From Leisingera sp. ANG59 (lineage in GTDB: Bacteria; Pseudomonadota; Alphaproteobacteria; Rhodobacterales; Rhodobacteraceae): a DNA stretch of 64,000 nucleotides. Positions 16,474-25,791 of this stretch are shown here, in pieces (the stretch's first letter is position 1; every line of letters starts with the position of its first letter). A program made the position numbers and the translations under genes. The notes beneath the pieces are model-generated. The model saw nothing but the letters and a program-made list of their open reading frames with translations. It was not told where the DNA came from and ran no database searches. The stretch lies in the NCBI RefSeq assembly GCF_013317235.1, contig NZ_WLCM01000010.1, forward strand, positions 1 to 64,000, in the 5' to 3' direction.

Positions 16474-17046
16474 GGCTGACGGCTTTGGCATCAGTCAGAA
16501 GTGGCGCATTTCATTTCTGAAAATTTTCTTAACTTCAAACTTGAAGCACCCTGCCACCCAGGTTAACCTCTTGTTAAGAAGCGCATATTCACACACCGGA
16601 GCATCACTTCTGGCGTCTCAACCTGCAGAAATGAGACTGCAGGCGCACAAAACCGCCTTGCAAAATCGCAAAACATGCCGGTTTTGGGAAAACCTGAAGG
16701 CAGACGCATTGCAAAAATGCTGGAAGCGGCGCGCGAGCTGACCCGCGCACTAAAGTTTGCGCTTTTGCTTGCAAATAGCCGCGAGAGGTGAAAGCAAACG
16801 CCGATCTCTACAAAACAAAGTGCGCGCGTTAACTTTTCATTCGGCGGCACAGTGTTGCCGGGTTCAGAATTCACCGTATCTGACGACTGTCGCGTTAACT
16901 TGTTTCTAGGCGCTCGGAGACCTCTCCGGCACCGTCAGCAGCGCCAGTTCCTTTGCAGAACTCCCTGCCCGGACCGAAAATGCAAAAACGCAATTCGGTC
17001 TTGCAAAACCGCAGCTCGGAACGGTCTCCGCGCTGCGGTCTGGCGA
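16474..17046. repeat. Gene-free convergent region with four copies of GCAAAANCGCA
   Basis: No protein gene is convincing in these 570 bp between two converging genes. The 11-mer GCAAAANCGCA occurs at 16660-16670, 16982-16992 and 17003-17013 on the + strand and at 16758-16768 on the - strand, each with a different central base; a related TTGCAAAAATGC is at 16709. Two CGCGTTAACTT copies (about 16827 and 16891) are also present. A 38-codon frame (16675-16791) has no ribosome site and is not called. Confidence 0.45.
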
Positions 17047-18267
17047 TCAGAAAAACGCCTGCAAACCAGTTTGGGCACGGCCCAGGATCAGCGCATGGAC
17101 GTCGTGGGTGCCCTCGTAGGTGTTCACGGTCTCCAGGTTCACCATGTGCCGGATAACATTGAACTCCAGGCTGATACCGTTGCCGCCGTGCATGTCGCGG
17201 GCCATCCGGGCAATCTCCAGCGCCTTGCCGCAGTTGTTGCGCTTGATGATCGAGATCATCTCCGGCGCGGCATTGGCCTCATCCATCAGGCGGCCGACGC
17301 GCAGAGACGCCTGCAGACCAAGGGTGATTTCAGTCTGCATGTTTGCCAGCTTCAGCTGGAACAATTGGGTGTTTGCCAGCGGCCGGCCGAATTGGGTGCG
17401 GTCCAGCCCGTACTGCCGCGCGGCGTGCCAGCAGGCCTCCGCGGCCCCCATGGCGCCCCAGCTGATACCGTAGCGGGCGCGGTTCAAACAACCGAACGGG
17501 CCTTTCAGCCCCTGCACGTGCGGCAGCAGCGCATCTTCGCCAACCTCGACGCCATCCATCACAATCTCACCGGTGATCGAGGCGCGCAGGGAGGCCTTGT
17601 TTTCAATCTTCGGCGCGCTCAGGCCTTTCAGGCCTTTGTCCAGCACAAAGCCGCGGATCTTGCCGCCATGCGCTTCGGACTTGGCCCAGACCACAAACAC
17701 ATCGGCGATCGGCGCGTTGGAGATCCACATCTTGGAACCCGTAAGCCTATATCCGCCTTCGGTTTTTTCGGCGCGTGTCTTCATGCTGGCGGGGTCTGAG
17801 CCAGCGTCCGGCTCGGTCAGGCCAAAGCAGCCGATCCATTCGCCGGTGGCCAGTTTCGGCAGGTATTTCTGGCGCTGCTCCTCGCTGCCGTATGCATAGA
17901 TGGGATACATCACCAGCGAGCTTTGCACCGACATCATCGACCGGTATCCGCTGTCGACACGCTCTACTTCACGTGCCACCAGACCGTAGGAGACATAGCC
18001 GCCGCCAAGCCCGCCGTATTCCTCCGGAATGGTGGTGCCGAGGAGGCCCATCTCGCCCATCTCGCGGAAGATCTCAGGATCAGTTTCCTCGTTCTCAAAA
18101 GCACTTAGCACGCGCGGCTGAAGTTTCTCCTGCGCGTAGGCCCGGGCCGAGGCGGAGATCATCCGCTCATCCTCGGTCAGCTGGTCCTCCAGCCGCAGCG
18201 GGTCTTCCCAGTTGAAACGGCCCAGATCCGGGGCATCCTTGGCGCGCAGGGCGGGTTTGTCGGTCAT
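17047..18267 (-). CDS. gcdH: Glutaryl-CoA dehydrogenase
   Basis: Acyl-CoA dehydrogenase of 406 aa that oxidises and decarboxylates glutaryl-CoA to crotonyl-CoA in lysine/tryptophan degradation. [21 protein letters not shown] is the FAD/substrate signature, and [21 protein letters not shown] carries the catalytic Glu in the position used by glutaryl- and isovaleryl-type enzymes. The N-terminus ([20 protein letters not shown]) is characteristic of GcdH. A LysR gene is divergent, a common arrangement for gcdH. Confidence 0.93.
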   Translation of the reverse strand: MTDKPALRAKDAPDLGRFNWEDPLRLEDQLTEDERMISASARAYAQEKLQPRVLSAFENEETDPEIFREMGEMGLLGTTIPEEYGGLGGGYVSYGLVAREVERVDSGYRSMMSVQSSLVMYPIYAYGSEEQRQKYLPKLATGEWIGCFGLTEPDAGSDPASMKTRAEKTEGGYRLTGSKMWISNAPIADVFVVWAKSEAHGGKIRGFVLDKGLKGLSAPKIENKASLRASITGEIVMDGVEVGEDALLPHVQGLKGPFGCLNRARYGISWGAMGAAEACWHAARQYGLDRTQFGRPLANTQLFQLKLANMQTEITLGLQASLRVGRLMDEANAAPEMISIIKRNNCGKALEIARMARDMHGGNGISLEFNVIRHMVNLETVNTYEGTHDVHALILGRAQTGLQAFF

Positions 18268-18366
18268 CTTGTCACCTCAGTGGTTCGCGATTTGAGCAAA
18301 CCCTAACGGGAGGTGAACGGAAAAAACAGCGAGACTTTCGCAACTATCCATGACAAACACTCATAC

Positions 18367-19278
18367 ATGACCGTGCCACGCAAATTCCTTCCCTCGATTT
18401 CCTCGCTGCGCGCCCTGGAAGCGCTCGACCGGCTCGGCAGCGCCTCATCCGCCGCCGATGAACTGGCGCTTACTCAGGGTGCCGTTAGCCGCCAGTTGCA
18501 AACGCTGGAGCGGCAATTGGGGATGGACCTGGTGCAGCGCGACCAGAAGCGGCTGACCCTGACAACGGAAGCGCAGGACTACGCGGCTGAGATCCGCCAG
18601 GCATTGAACCAGATCGTGCAATCCACCCTGCGTTTGCAGGCTGCACCGCTGGCCGGGACGCTTAACCTGGCGATCCTGCCGGCCTTCGGGATGCGCTGGC
18701 TGATGCCGCGGCTGCCGGAATTTGCCCGGCACCACCCCGATGTGACCATCAATATGGCCACCCGGCTGGAACCATTCAATTTTGCCACCGAACCCTTTGA
18801 TGCAGCGATACATTTTGGGGACGCATCCTGGCCCGGCACCCAGTCTCTGCTGCTGAAGCACGAACAGCTGCTGCCCGTCTGCGCACCGCAGCTGCTGGAG
18901 GGGCGGACGGTCAATCAACCGAAGGACATCCTGAAGCTGCCGCTGCTGCACATCCAGACCCGGACAACCGCCTGGAAAGACTGGTTTGAACAGCAAGGCA
19001 TTGAGGCCGGCGCAGATCTCGGTGGGACGATCTATGATCAATTCGCAACTATCACCCAGGCAGCGATGCACGGGCTGGGGGTCGCCCTGATGCCGGATTA
19101 CCTGGTGGAGCAAGACCTGGCCACCGGCCGCCTGGTGGCGCTTCATCCGGAGCCGGTGGAGACCGCAGGCGCCTATTACCTGGTCTGGCCGGAGCGGAAA
19201 TCACACGCCCCGGCGCTGGTAAAGTTCCGTACCTGGCTGGCCGGAAAAGCGCAGCCGGAAGACCCGCTGCCGCGGTGA
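18367..19278 (+). CDS. LysR-family regulator, probable regulator of gcdH
   Basis: Protein of 303 aa with an N-terminal winged HTH (SSLRALEALDRLGSASSAAD, ELALTQGAVSRQLQTLERQLG) and a GcvA-type effector domain (GTLNLAILPAFGMRWLMPRLPEF). The start MTVPRKFLPS fits the family; the frame extends 18 codons further without similarity. The 99-bp gap to gcdH contains GGTT-N13-AACC (18282-18302). Divergent position suggests control of gcdH by glutarate or glutaryl-CoA; inference. Confidence 0.85.
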   Translation: MTVPRKFLPSISSLRALEALDRLGSASSAADELALTQGAVSRQLQTLERQLGMDLVQRDQKRLTLTTEAQDYAAEIRQALNQIVQSTLRLQAAPLAGTLNLAILPAFGMRWLMPRLPEFARHHPDVTINMATRLEPFNFATEPFDAAIHFGDASWPGTQSLLLKHEQLLPVCAPQLLEGRTVNQPKDILKLPLLHIQTRTTAWKDWFEQQGIEAGADLGGTIYDQFATITQAAMHGLGVALMPDYLVEQDLATGRLVALHPEPVETAGAYYLVWPERKSHAPALVKFRTWLAGKAQPEDPLPR

Positions 19279-19297
19279 AACACAGGGGGTGGCATGC

Positions 19298-19330
19298 GTG
19301 CACCCCCTGTGCACCCTTTGTGCACCCCCT
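19298..19330. repeat. Three 11-bp tandem repeats (GTGCACCCYYT)
   Basis: GTGCACCC recurs at 19298, 19309 and 19320 with an exact 11-bp period, in the short gap between the convergent LysR and phoB genes. Role unknown. Confidence 0.6.
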
Positions 19331-19351
19331 GGTGCCGTTTCAGCCCAGGCT

Positions 19352-20041
19352 TCAGCCCAAGGCGTAGCCCGCGCCGCGCACAGTGCGGACCGGATCGTCG
19401 CCGCCATGCTGGGTCAGCGCCTTGCGCAAGCGGCCGATGTGAACGTCGACGGTGCGGGTGTCGACATAGATGTCGCGGCCCCACACCCGGTCCAGCAGCT
19501 GCTCCCGGCTCCAGACCCGGCCCGGCTTCTCGATAAAGGTGGACAGCAAGCGGAACTCGGTCGGACCCAGCTTGAGCGGGTTGCCGCCCCGGCTGACCTT
19601 GTGGGTTTCCGCATCCAAGACGATGTCGTCATACTCCAGCCGCACGCCGACAGTGGAGGGCCGGACCCGGCGCAGCTGGCTGCGCACGCGGGCCATCAGC
19701 TCCACCACCGAATACGGCTTCACCACGTAATCATCGGCACCGGTTTCAAGGCCGCGCACCTTGTCCACTTCCTCGGACCTTGCTGACAGCATGATCACCG
19801 GAATATTGCGGGTCTCAGCACGGGTCTTGAGGCGGCGGCAGACCTCGATGCCGCTGAGGTTGGGCATCATCCAGTCGAGGATGATGATATCGGGCATATC
19901 CTCTTCCACCACCAGCAGCGCTTCTTCGCCATCCCTGGCCTTGAGCACGCGGAAGCCGTCGGCTTCGAGATTGTAGGCCAGCACTTCCCGCTGGGCCATT
20001 TCGTCTTCTACAACCAGAACGGTGGGCTGGTCGGCAGCCAT
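19352..20041 (-). CDS. phoB: Phosphate regulon response regulator PhoB
   Basis: OmpR-type response regulator of 229 aa. Receiver domain with acidic pair ED (12-13), phosphoacceptor Asp56 in IIILDWMMPN and VVKPYS; C-terminal winged HTH (LKLGPTEFRLLSTFIEKPGR, WGRDIYVDTRTVDVHIGRLR). It binds Pho boxes such as the one before pstS. Last gene of pstSCAB-phoU-phoB, 3 bp after phoU. Confidence 0.96.
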   Translation of the reverse strand: MAADQPTVLVVEDEMAQREVLAYNLEADGFRVLKARDGEEALLVVEEDMPDIIILDWMMPNLSGIEVCRRLKTRAETRNIPVIMLSARSEEVDKVRGLETGADDYVVKPYSVVELMARVRSQLRRVRPSTVGVRLEYDDIVLDAETHKVSRGGNPLKLGPTEFRLLSTFIEKPGRVWSREQLLDRVWGRDIYVDTRTVDVHIGRLRKALTQHGGDDPVRTVRGAGYALG

Positions 20042-20044
20042 CGG

Positions 20045-20755
20045 TCAGATCTCCTGCGGTGTGGTCGAGGTGATGTCGGCTTTCTTGCGGTCTTCCTCCG
20101 GTTTTTCGCCGGTGACCAGATAGATCACCTGCTCGGCGATCGCGGTCACGTGGTCGCCCATGCGCTCGGTGTTTTTTGCTATGAAATGCAAATGCATACA
20201 GGCCGAAATGTTGCGCGGGTCTTCCATCATGTGGGTCAGGAACTCGCGGAACAGGGCGTTGTACATCTGGTCCACGTCGCGGTCGCGGGCAATCACGTCA
20301 GCCGCCAGTTCAGCGTCACGCTGGATGTAGGAGTCCAGCGCGTCCTTGAGCATCCGCTCCACCTCGCGCGCCATGCGGCGCAGGGCGGCGGCGCCTTCGC
20401 TGGTGTTCGGCCCCTGCGCCAGCACAGTGGTGCGCTTGGCCATGTTTTTCGCATAATCGCCAATACGTTCCAGGTTGCCGGCAATCTTCATCACCGACAG
20501 CACCAGCCGCAGGTCGGAGGCGGTCGGCGACCGCAGGGCGATCAGCCGGGCGGTTTCCTCGTTGATCAGCTCTTCCAGCCCGTCGATGGCCTTGTCACCC
20601 TGGCGCACGGTCAGCGCCAGCTCCTCGTCGCGGGTTTCCAGCGCGCGGGCGGCTTCGCGGATCGCGTCCTCGACCAGGCCGCCCATTTTCATAATCCGAG
20701 CCTGAATTGCCTCCAGATCACGGTCGAAAGCAGATGCAATATGCTGTGCTACCAT
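20045..20755 (-). CDS. phoU: Phosphate signalling protein PhoU
   Basis: Protein of 236 aa made of two PhoU three-helix repeats, each with the E/DxxxD metal-binding pattern (LERIGDYAKNMAKR and TERMGDHVTAIAEQ). PhoU links the Pst transporter state to PhoR and represses the regulon when phosphate is plentiful. Lies 17 bp after pstB in the operon. Confidence 0.96.
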   Translation of the reverse strand: MVAQHIASAFDRDLEAIQARIMKMGGLVEDAIREAARALETRDEELALTVRQGDKAIDGLEELINEETARLIALRSPTASDLRLVLSVMKIAGNLERIGDYAKNMAKRTTVLAQGPNTSEGAAALRRMAREVERMLKDALDSYIQRDAELAADVIARDRDVDQMYNALFREFLTHMMEDPRNISACMHLHFIAKNTERMGDHVTAIAEQVIYLVTGEKPEEDRKKADITSTTPQEI

Positions 20756-20772
20756 TTTGATTTTCCTTGAAA

Positions 20773-21570
<798 letters not shown>

Positions 21571-21582
21571 TACTATGCCCCC

Positions 21583-22941
21583 TTACCAGCGGCGTTCAAA
21601 GCGGCGGCGCAGGATCACCGCGAGGGTGTTCATGGTCACCAGGAAGAGAAGAAGGATGATGATGCCGCCCCAGGCGCGTTCATAGAACGCCGGGTCGGCG
21701 CGTTTGGCCCATTCGTAGATCTGGGCGGGCATCGCCGAGTTCGGCGCCAGCAGCCCGTCCGCCAGGGTTTCCGGCGCGTTGGAGGCGATGAAGCCGACCA
21801 TGCCGATGAGCAGCAGAGGCGCGGTTTCCCCCAGCGCCTGCGCCAGGCCGATGATGGTGCCGGTCAGGATGCCCGGCGCGGCCAGCGGCAGCACGTGGTG
21901 GAACACCGCCTGCATCTTGGAGGCGCCGACACCGAGGGCGGCGTCGCGGATCGACGGCGGCACCGATTTCAGCGAGGCGCGGGTGGAGATGATGATGGTC
22001 GGCAGGGTCATCAGCGTCAGCACCAGGCCGCCCACCAGCGGCGCCGAGGTCGGCAGGTGCATGTAGTTGATGAAAACCGCGAGGCCCAGGATACCGAACA
22101 CGATCGACGGCACCGCGGCGAGGTTGGAGATGTTCACCTCGATCAGGTCGGTGAGCCAGTTCTGCGGCGCAAATTCCTCGAGGTAGATCGAGGCAGCGAC
22201 GCCGATCGGCAGCGCCAGCGCCAGCACCACAAACATCATGAACAGCGAGCCCAGCATCGACACGCCCATGCCGGCCGCTTCAGGGCGGGCGTCAGAGGCA
22301 TCGGCGCCGGTGATGAAGTCGAGGTTGAAGGTTTTTTCCAGCACACCGGCAGCGGCCAAAGCGTCAACAAGATCAAGCTGTTCGGGCGAGATGTTCTTGT
22401 CGTTGACGATGCTGTCGCGGGTGACGCGGCCCTTCATGTAGCCGTCGACCCGGCCGGAGGCGAGGAAGCGGAACTCGACCGTCTGGCCGATCTGGTCCGG
22501 GTTGGCGATCACATAGTCGCGCAGCTGGGCGGCGACGTCCTTGGACAGGATGCCGGCCAGTTCCTTGGCCTTCAGGCTGGTTTCGATCCCCAGCTCCTCG
22601 ACCGCGGCCTCCATCGCGCCCTTGATGATCGGGGCATAGCCGAAGGTGGTGACCTTCTTGATGTCCTCGATGTTGCGCTCCCCCTTCTTGTCGAGCTTGC
22701 TTTCCAGCAGCTCCACCTGAAGCGTCACAAAGGTTTGCTGGAAAGCGCCGGTGCCCTTGCTGACAATGGTGGTCACCAGGATGACCAGCATTATGAGGCC
22801 TGCGGTAATCGCGGCGATTCCATAGGCGCGGAAACGCGTTTCGGCTGCGTTGCGCCGCTTGGTGCGCGGAGTCTGCTCCAGCAGCGAACCGCCGTGCTTG
22901 CGGGGCGCGGCGCCCGCGGGGGATTGGCTGAGGTCAGTCAT
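21583..22941 (-). CDS. pstA: Phosphate ABC transporter permease PstA
   Basis: Inner-membrane permease of 452 aa. The C-terminal half has the binding-protein-dependent transport fold with the EAA loop (VPPSIRDAALGVGASKMQAV). The N-terminal half (one helix at about residues 35-60 and a periplasmic region of about 150 residues) is the extended domain usual in alphaproteobacterial PstA and absent from E. coli PstA. Its ATG overlaps the pstC stop (TAATG). Confidence 0.95.
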   Translation of the reverse strand: MTDLSQSPAGAAPRKHGGSLLEQTPRTKRRNAAETRFRAYGIAAITAGLIMLVILVTTIVSKGTGAFQQTFVTLQVELLESKLDKKGERNIEDIKKVTTFGYAPIIKGAMEAAVEELGIETSLKAKELAGILSKDVAAQLRDYVIANPDQIGQTVEFRFLASGRVDGYMKGRVTRDSIVNDKNISPEQLDLVDALAAAGVLEKTFNLDFITGADASDARPEAAGMGVSMLGSLFMMFVVLALALPIGVAASIYLEEFAPQNWLTDLIEVNISNLAAVPSIVFGILGLAVFINYMHLPTSAPLVGGLVLTLMTLPTIIISTRASLKSVPPSIRDAALGVGASKMQAVFHHVLPLAAPGILTGTIIGLAQALGETAPLLLIGMVGFIASNAPETLADGLLAPNSAMPAQIYEWAKRADPAFYERAWGGIIILLLFLVTMNTLAVILRRRFERRW

Positions 22942-24413
22942 TATTCGTACTGCTCCCGGTATTTGCGCACGATGTAGAGCGCCAGGACGTTCAGGCCGAG
23001 GGTCAGGACAAACAGGGTCAGGCCCAGGGCAAAGGCAACGAGGGTTTCGGGGCTGGCAAAGTCGGTGTCCCCGGTCAGCTGGCTGACGATGCGGGTGGTG
23101 ATTGTGGTCATCGATTCCAGCGGGTTGGCCGAGAACTTGGCAATTGCCCCAGCCCCCATCACCACGATCATGGTCTCGCCGATGGCACGCGATGCGGCCA
23201 GCAGCACGGCGCCGACGATGCCCGGCAGCGCTGCCGGCATCACCACCTGGCGCACGGTTTCGGATTTGGTGGCGCCCAGCCCCAGCGAGCCGTCGCGCAT
23301 CGCCTGCGGCACCGCGTTGATGATGTCATCAGACAACGAGGAGACGAAGGGGATCAGCATGATGCCCATCACCAGCCCCGCGGTCAGCACCGAGGTGGCG
23401 CCGGCCATCCATTCGACGCCCAGGAGGCCACCCTTGGCGAAGAGGTTTGCCAGCGCCGGACCCACGGTCAGCAGCGCAAACAGGCCGTAAACGATGGTGG
23501 GGATGCCCGCGAGGATCTCCAAAAGCGGCTTGGCAAAGGAGCGCACCGCGCCGCTGGCGTATTCCGAAAGGTAGATGGCGGCAAACAGGCCGACCGGGAC
23601 CGCAACCGCCAGCGCGATGAAGGAGATGTAAAGCGTGCCCCACAGCAGCGGCAGGATCGACAGTTCGCTGCCGCCGCGGAAGTTGGGGGCCCAGGTGGAG
23701 CCGAAGAAGAAATCGGTCCAGGAATGCAGGCCAAAGAAGTTCTTGGTTTCGAACAGCATCGACAGCACGATGCCAACGGTGGTGAGGATCGCCAGCGAGG
23801 CGGCCAGGATCAGCAGCGCCAGCACCGCGCGTTCCACGACATTGCGGGCACGGAAGTCCTTGTGGGTGCGGCTGTAGGCCCAGGCGAAGCCGCCAAGCGC
23901 CAGCAGCGCCACAACCACGGTCATCGCGGTCCGGCCGGTTTTCGAGAGGTTGCGGTAGGCCTGTGCGGCGGTCAGCACTTCGGGGCGCACGTCGTCGCCC
24001 AGAGCCACGCCCATCTCGCCCATCAGGGCGCGGACGTCCTGCCCGCTGTTAGCGACGTTGCGGGCCTCGCGAGCGGTCAGACGTCCCTGCTCCACCGCCA
24101 GGTCCAGCCCCTCGGCCACCCGGCGCACGTCGCTCATCACCAGTCCGATGGTGGAGCTTTCCGGAACCGCCTCAGCCGGGATCATGCCGGAGACACGGGT
24201 CTCGATGAACATGGGCTGGGCCAGAAGCCAGATGGCCAGCGCCCCGATAGCCGGCACAAAGGCGGCCAGGGCAACATGGTAGCCATAGTAAGATGGCAGC
24301 GAATGAAGGTCTTTGACGTCACCCGCGGCAGAGGCTATCGCACGGCGGCGGCCGCCGTAGAAGCCGGCGGCAGAGAGCGCAAGCAGGAGGGCAACAAGCC
24401 AGAAAGTGGGCAT
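22941..24413 (-). CDS. pstC: Phosphate ABC transporter permease PstC
   Basis: Permease of 490 aa, longer than E. coli PstC (about 320 aa) because of an N-terminal extension with helices around residues 1-70 and 155-230. The transport core from about residue 260 includes VPVGLFAAIYLSEYAS and the EAA loop (VPQAMRDGSLGLGATKSETV). Forms the channel with PstA. Confidence 0.95.
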   Translation of the reverse strand: MPTFWLVALLLALSAAGFYGGRRRAIASAAGDVKDLHSLPSYYGYHVALAAFVPAIGALAIWLLAQPMFIETRVSGMIPAEAVPESSTIGLVMSDVRRVAEGLDLAVEQGRLTAREARNVANSGQDVRALMGEMGVALGDDVRPEVLTAAQAYRNLSKTGRTAMTVVVALLALGGFAWAYSRTHKDFRARNVVERAVLALLILAASLAILTTVGIVLSMLFETKNFFGLHSWTDFFFGSTWAPNFRGGSELSILPLLWGTLYISFIALAVAVPVGLFAAIYLSEYASGAVRSFAKPLLEILAGIPTIVYGLFALLTVGPALANLFAKGGLLGVEWMAGATSVLTAGLVMGIMLIPFVSSLSDDIINAVPQAMRDGSLGLGATKSETVRQVVMPAALPGIVGAVLLAASRAIGETMIVVMGAGAIAKFSANPLESMTTITTRIVSQLTGDTDFASPETLVAFALGLTLFVLTLGLNVLALYIVRKYREQYE

Positions 24414-24474
24414 GAAAAGCTCCGGTTGTGGCGGTGGCGTATTGGCTGCGGCAGCCCTGCCGCGGAAAGAAAGC

Positions 24475-24503
24475 GCCGGGGCGGAGGATGGCTCCGCCCC
24501 GGC
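24475..24503 (-). terminator. GC-rich hairpin between pstS and pstC (partial terminator)
   Basis: Perfect 11-bp stem GCCGGGGCGGA / TCCGCCCCGGC with a 7-nt loop; on the minus strand it is followed by GCTTTCTTTCC. Such a hairpin after the binding-protein gene would allow more pstS than pstC message; inferred. Confidence 0.55.
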
Positions 24504-24529
24504 AAGGATCAGATCACAGGCGGGGCAGC

Positions 24530-25570
24530 TTAGGAGTTGCCGCCCATCACGGCTTCGTTGGCAACCGCTTCCTGGGTGTCCGCCAGTTCCGGGTCGGCAA
24601 CCAGGCCGTATTCGGCCAGCGGGCCGTCGGGGCCTGCAACTTCGTCCGCAACGAAGAACTCAGCATATTCTTTCAGGCCCGGGATCACGCCGATGTGGGC
24701 TTTCTTCACGTAGAAGAACAGCGGGCGGGAGACCGGGTATTCGCCGCTTGCGATGCTCTCGGTGGAGGGCACCACGCCGGACATGGTGGCAACCTGCAGC
24801 TTGTCGGTGTTGTTCTCATAGAAGGCCAGGCCAAAGACGCCGATGCCGTCCTGATTGCTTTCGATGCGGGCCAGGGTCTCGGTGTAATCGCCGTCGATGT
24901 CGACCGACTTGCCGTCGGTGCGCAGCGCGATACAGGCCTTCTCGGCTGCTTTCTTGTCGCCGCCGTTGGCTTCCTTGAAGGCTTCAAAGGCACCGGTTTC
25001 CTCGCAGCCTGCCAGGATCACCTTGTCTTCGAACACTTCGCGGGTGCCGTGCTTGGTGCCCGGAACGAAGGCCTGGATGTCGACCGCCGGGAATTCGGCG
25101 TTCACGTCGGCCCAGGTGGTGTTCGGGTTGTCGACCAGCTGGCCGTCGACCAGAACCTTGTCGGACAGCGCCAGGAACCAGTCGGCCGGGGTGAACTCGA
25201 AGGAGTTGGCGCTGCTGTCGGAGGCAAACACGATGCCGTCATAGCCGATGCGGACTTCGATGATGTCGGTCACGCCGTTTTCGGCGCAAGCGGCGATTTC
25301 CTTGTCCTTGATCTTGCGCGAGGCGTTGGCGACGTCGATGGTGTTTTCGCCGACGCCTTCGCAGAAGCGCTTGAGACCAGCGGAGGAGCCGCCGGATTCC
25401 ACAACCGGGGTCGGGAAATCGAAGTTCTCGCCAAAGGCTTCTGCCACGATGGAGGCGTAGGGCAGAACGGTGGACGAACCGGCAACCTGGACCTGGTCAC
25501 GCGCGGCTGCTGCGGTGGCGGAAACGGCGGCGATTGCCAGGGTGGAAGCGGTCAGTTTCACAAAGGACAT
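24530..25570 (-). CDS. pstS: Periplasmic phosphate-binding protein PstS
   Basis: Substrate-binding protein of 346 aa with signal peptide MSFVKLTASTLAIAAVSATAAA. The binding motifs VAGSSTVLPYA near the N-terminus and VESGGSSAGLKRF are those of PstS. The start at 25570 has GGAGA 6 nt upstream; an ATG 7 codons earlier is less well placed. First gene of the pst operon, about 80 bp behind a triple Pho box. Confidence 0.94.
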   Translation of the reverse strand: MSFVKLTASTLAIAAVSATAAAARDQVQVAGSSTVLPYASIVAEAFGENFDFPTPVVESGGSSAGLKRFCEGVGENTIDVANASRKIKDKEIAACAENGVTDIIEVRIGYDGIVFASDSSANSFEFTPADWFLALSDKVLVDGQLVDNPNTTWADVNAEFPAVDIQAFVPGTKHGTREVFEDKVILAGCEETGAFEAFKEANGGDKKAAEKACIALRTDGKSVDIDGDYTETLARIESNQDGIGVFGLAFYENNTDKLQVATMSGVVPSTESIASGEYPVSRPLFFYVKKAHIGVIPGLKEYAEFFVADEVAGPDGPLAEYGLVADPELADTQEAVANEAVMGGNS

Positions 25571-25651
25571 TTGTGTCTCCAAGAGTTTCAAAGTTCGATC
25601 ACCCCCTCGATGATCTTGCCGCCTCTCCTATGGGGTGCTGATGAGGCTTTT

Positions 25652-25680
25652 GTGACAGGTGTGTAACAGCTGTATGACAA
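25652..25680 (-). promoter_or_regulatory. Pho box (three PhoB half-sites) for the pst operon
   Basis: On the minus strand, TTGTCAT, CTGTTAC and CTGTCAC recur at exact 11-bp spacing (plus-strand starts 25674, 25663, 25652). This matches the CTGTCAT-N4-CTGTCAT PhoB site and lies between phoR and pstS. Confidence 0.88.
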
Positions 25681-25791
25681 ACGCGGTTTTTCCGGAAAAA
25701 ATTCTGATACAAACCGAAACGCAGCCGCCGGGCGACCAGCAGCGGCGCTTGTCATTGCAGCACCGCAGCCCGTGCGGGCGAAGATGCCGCG

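Noticed and set aside
16675-16791. 38-codon + strand frame with a helical-looking translation (IAKMLEAARELTRALKFALL)
   Set aside because: Attractive composition but no ribosome site and no known relative; kept only as a remark in the region entry.
16563-16874. 103-codon minus-strand frame in the gene-free convergent region
   Set aside because: No Shine-Dalgarno, no similarity and codon use unlike neighbours; the repeated 11-mers cross it.
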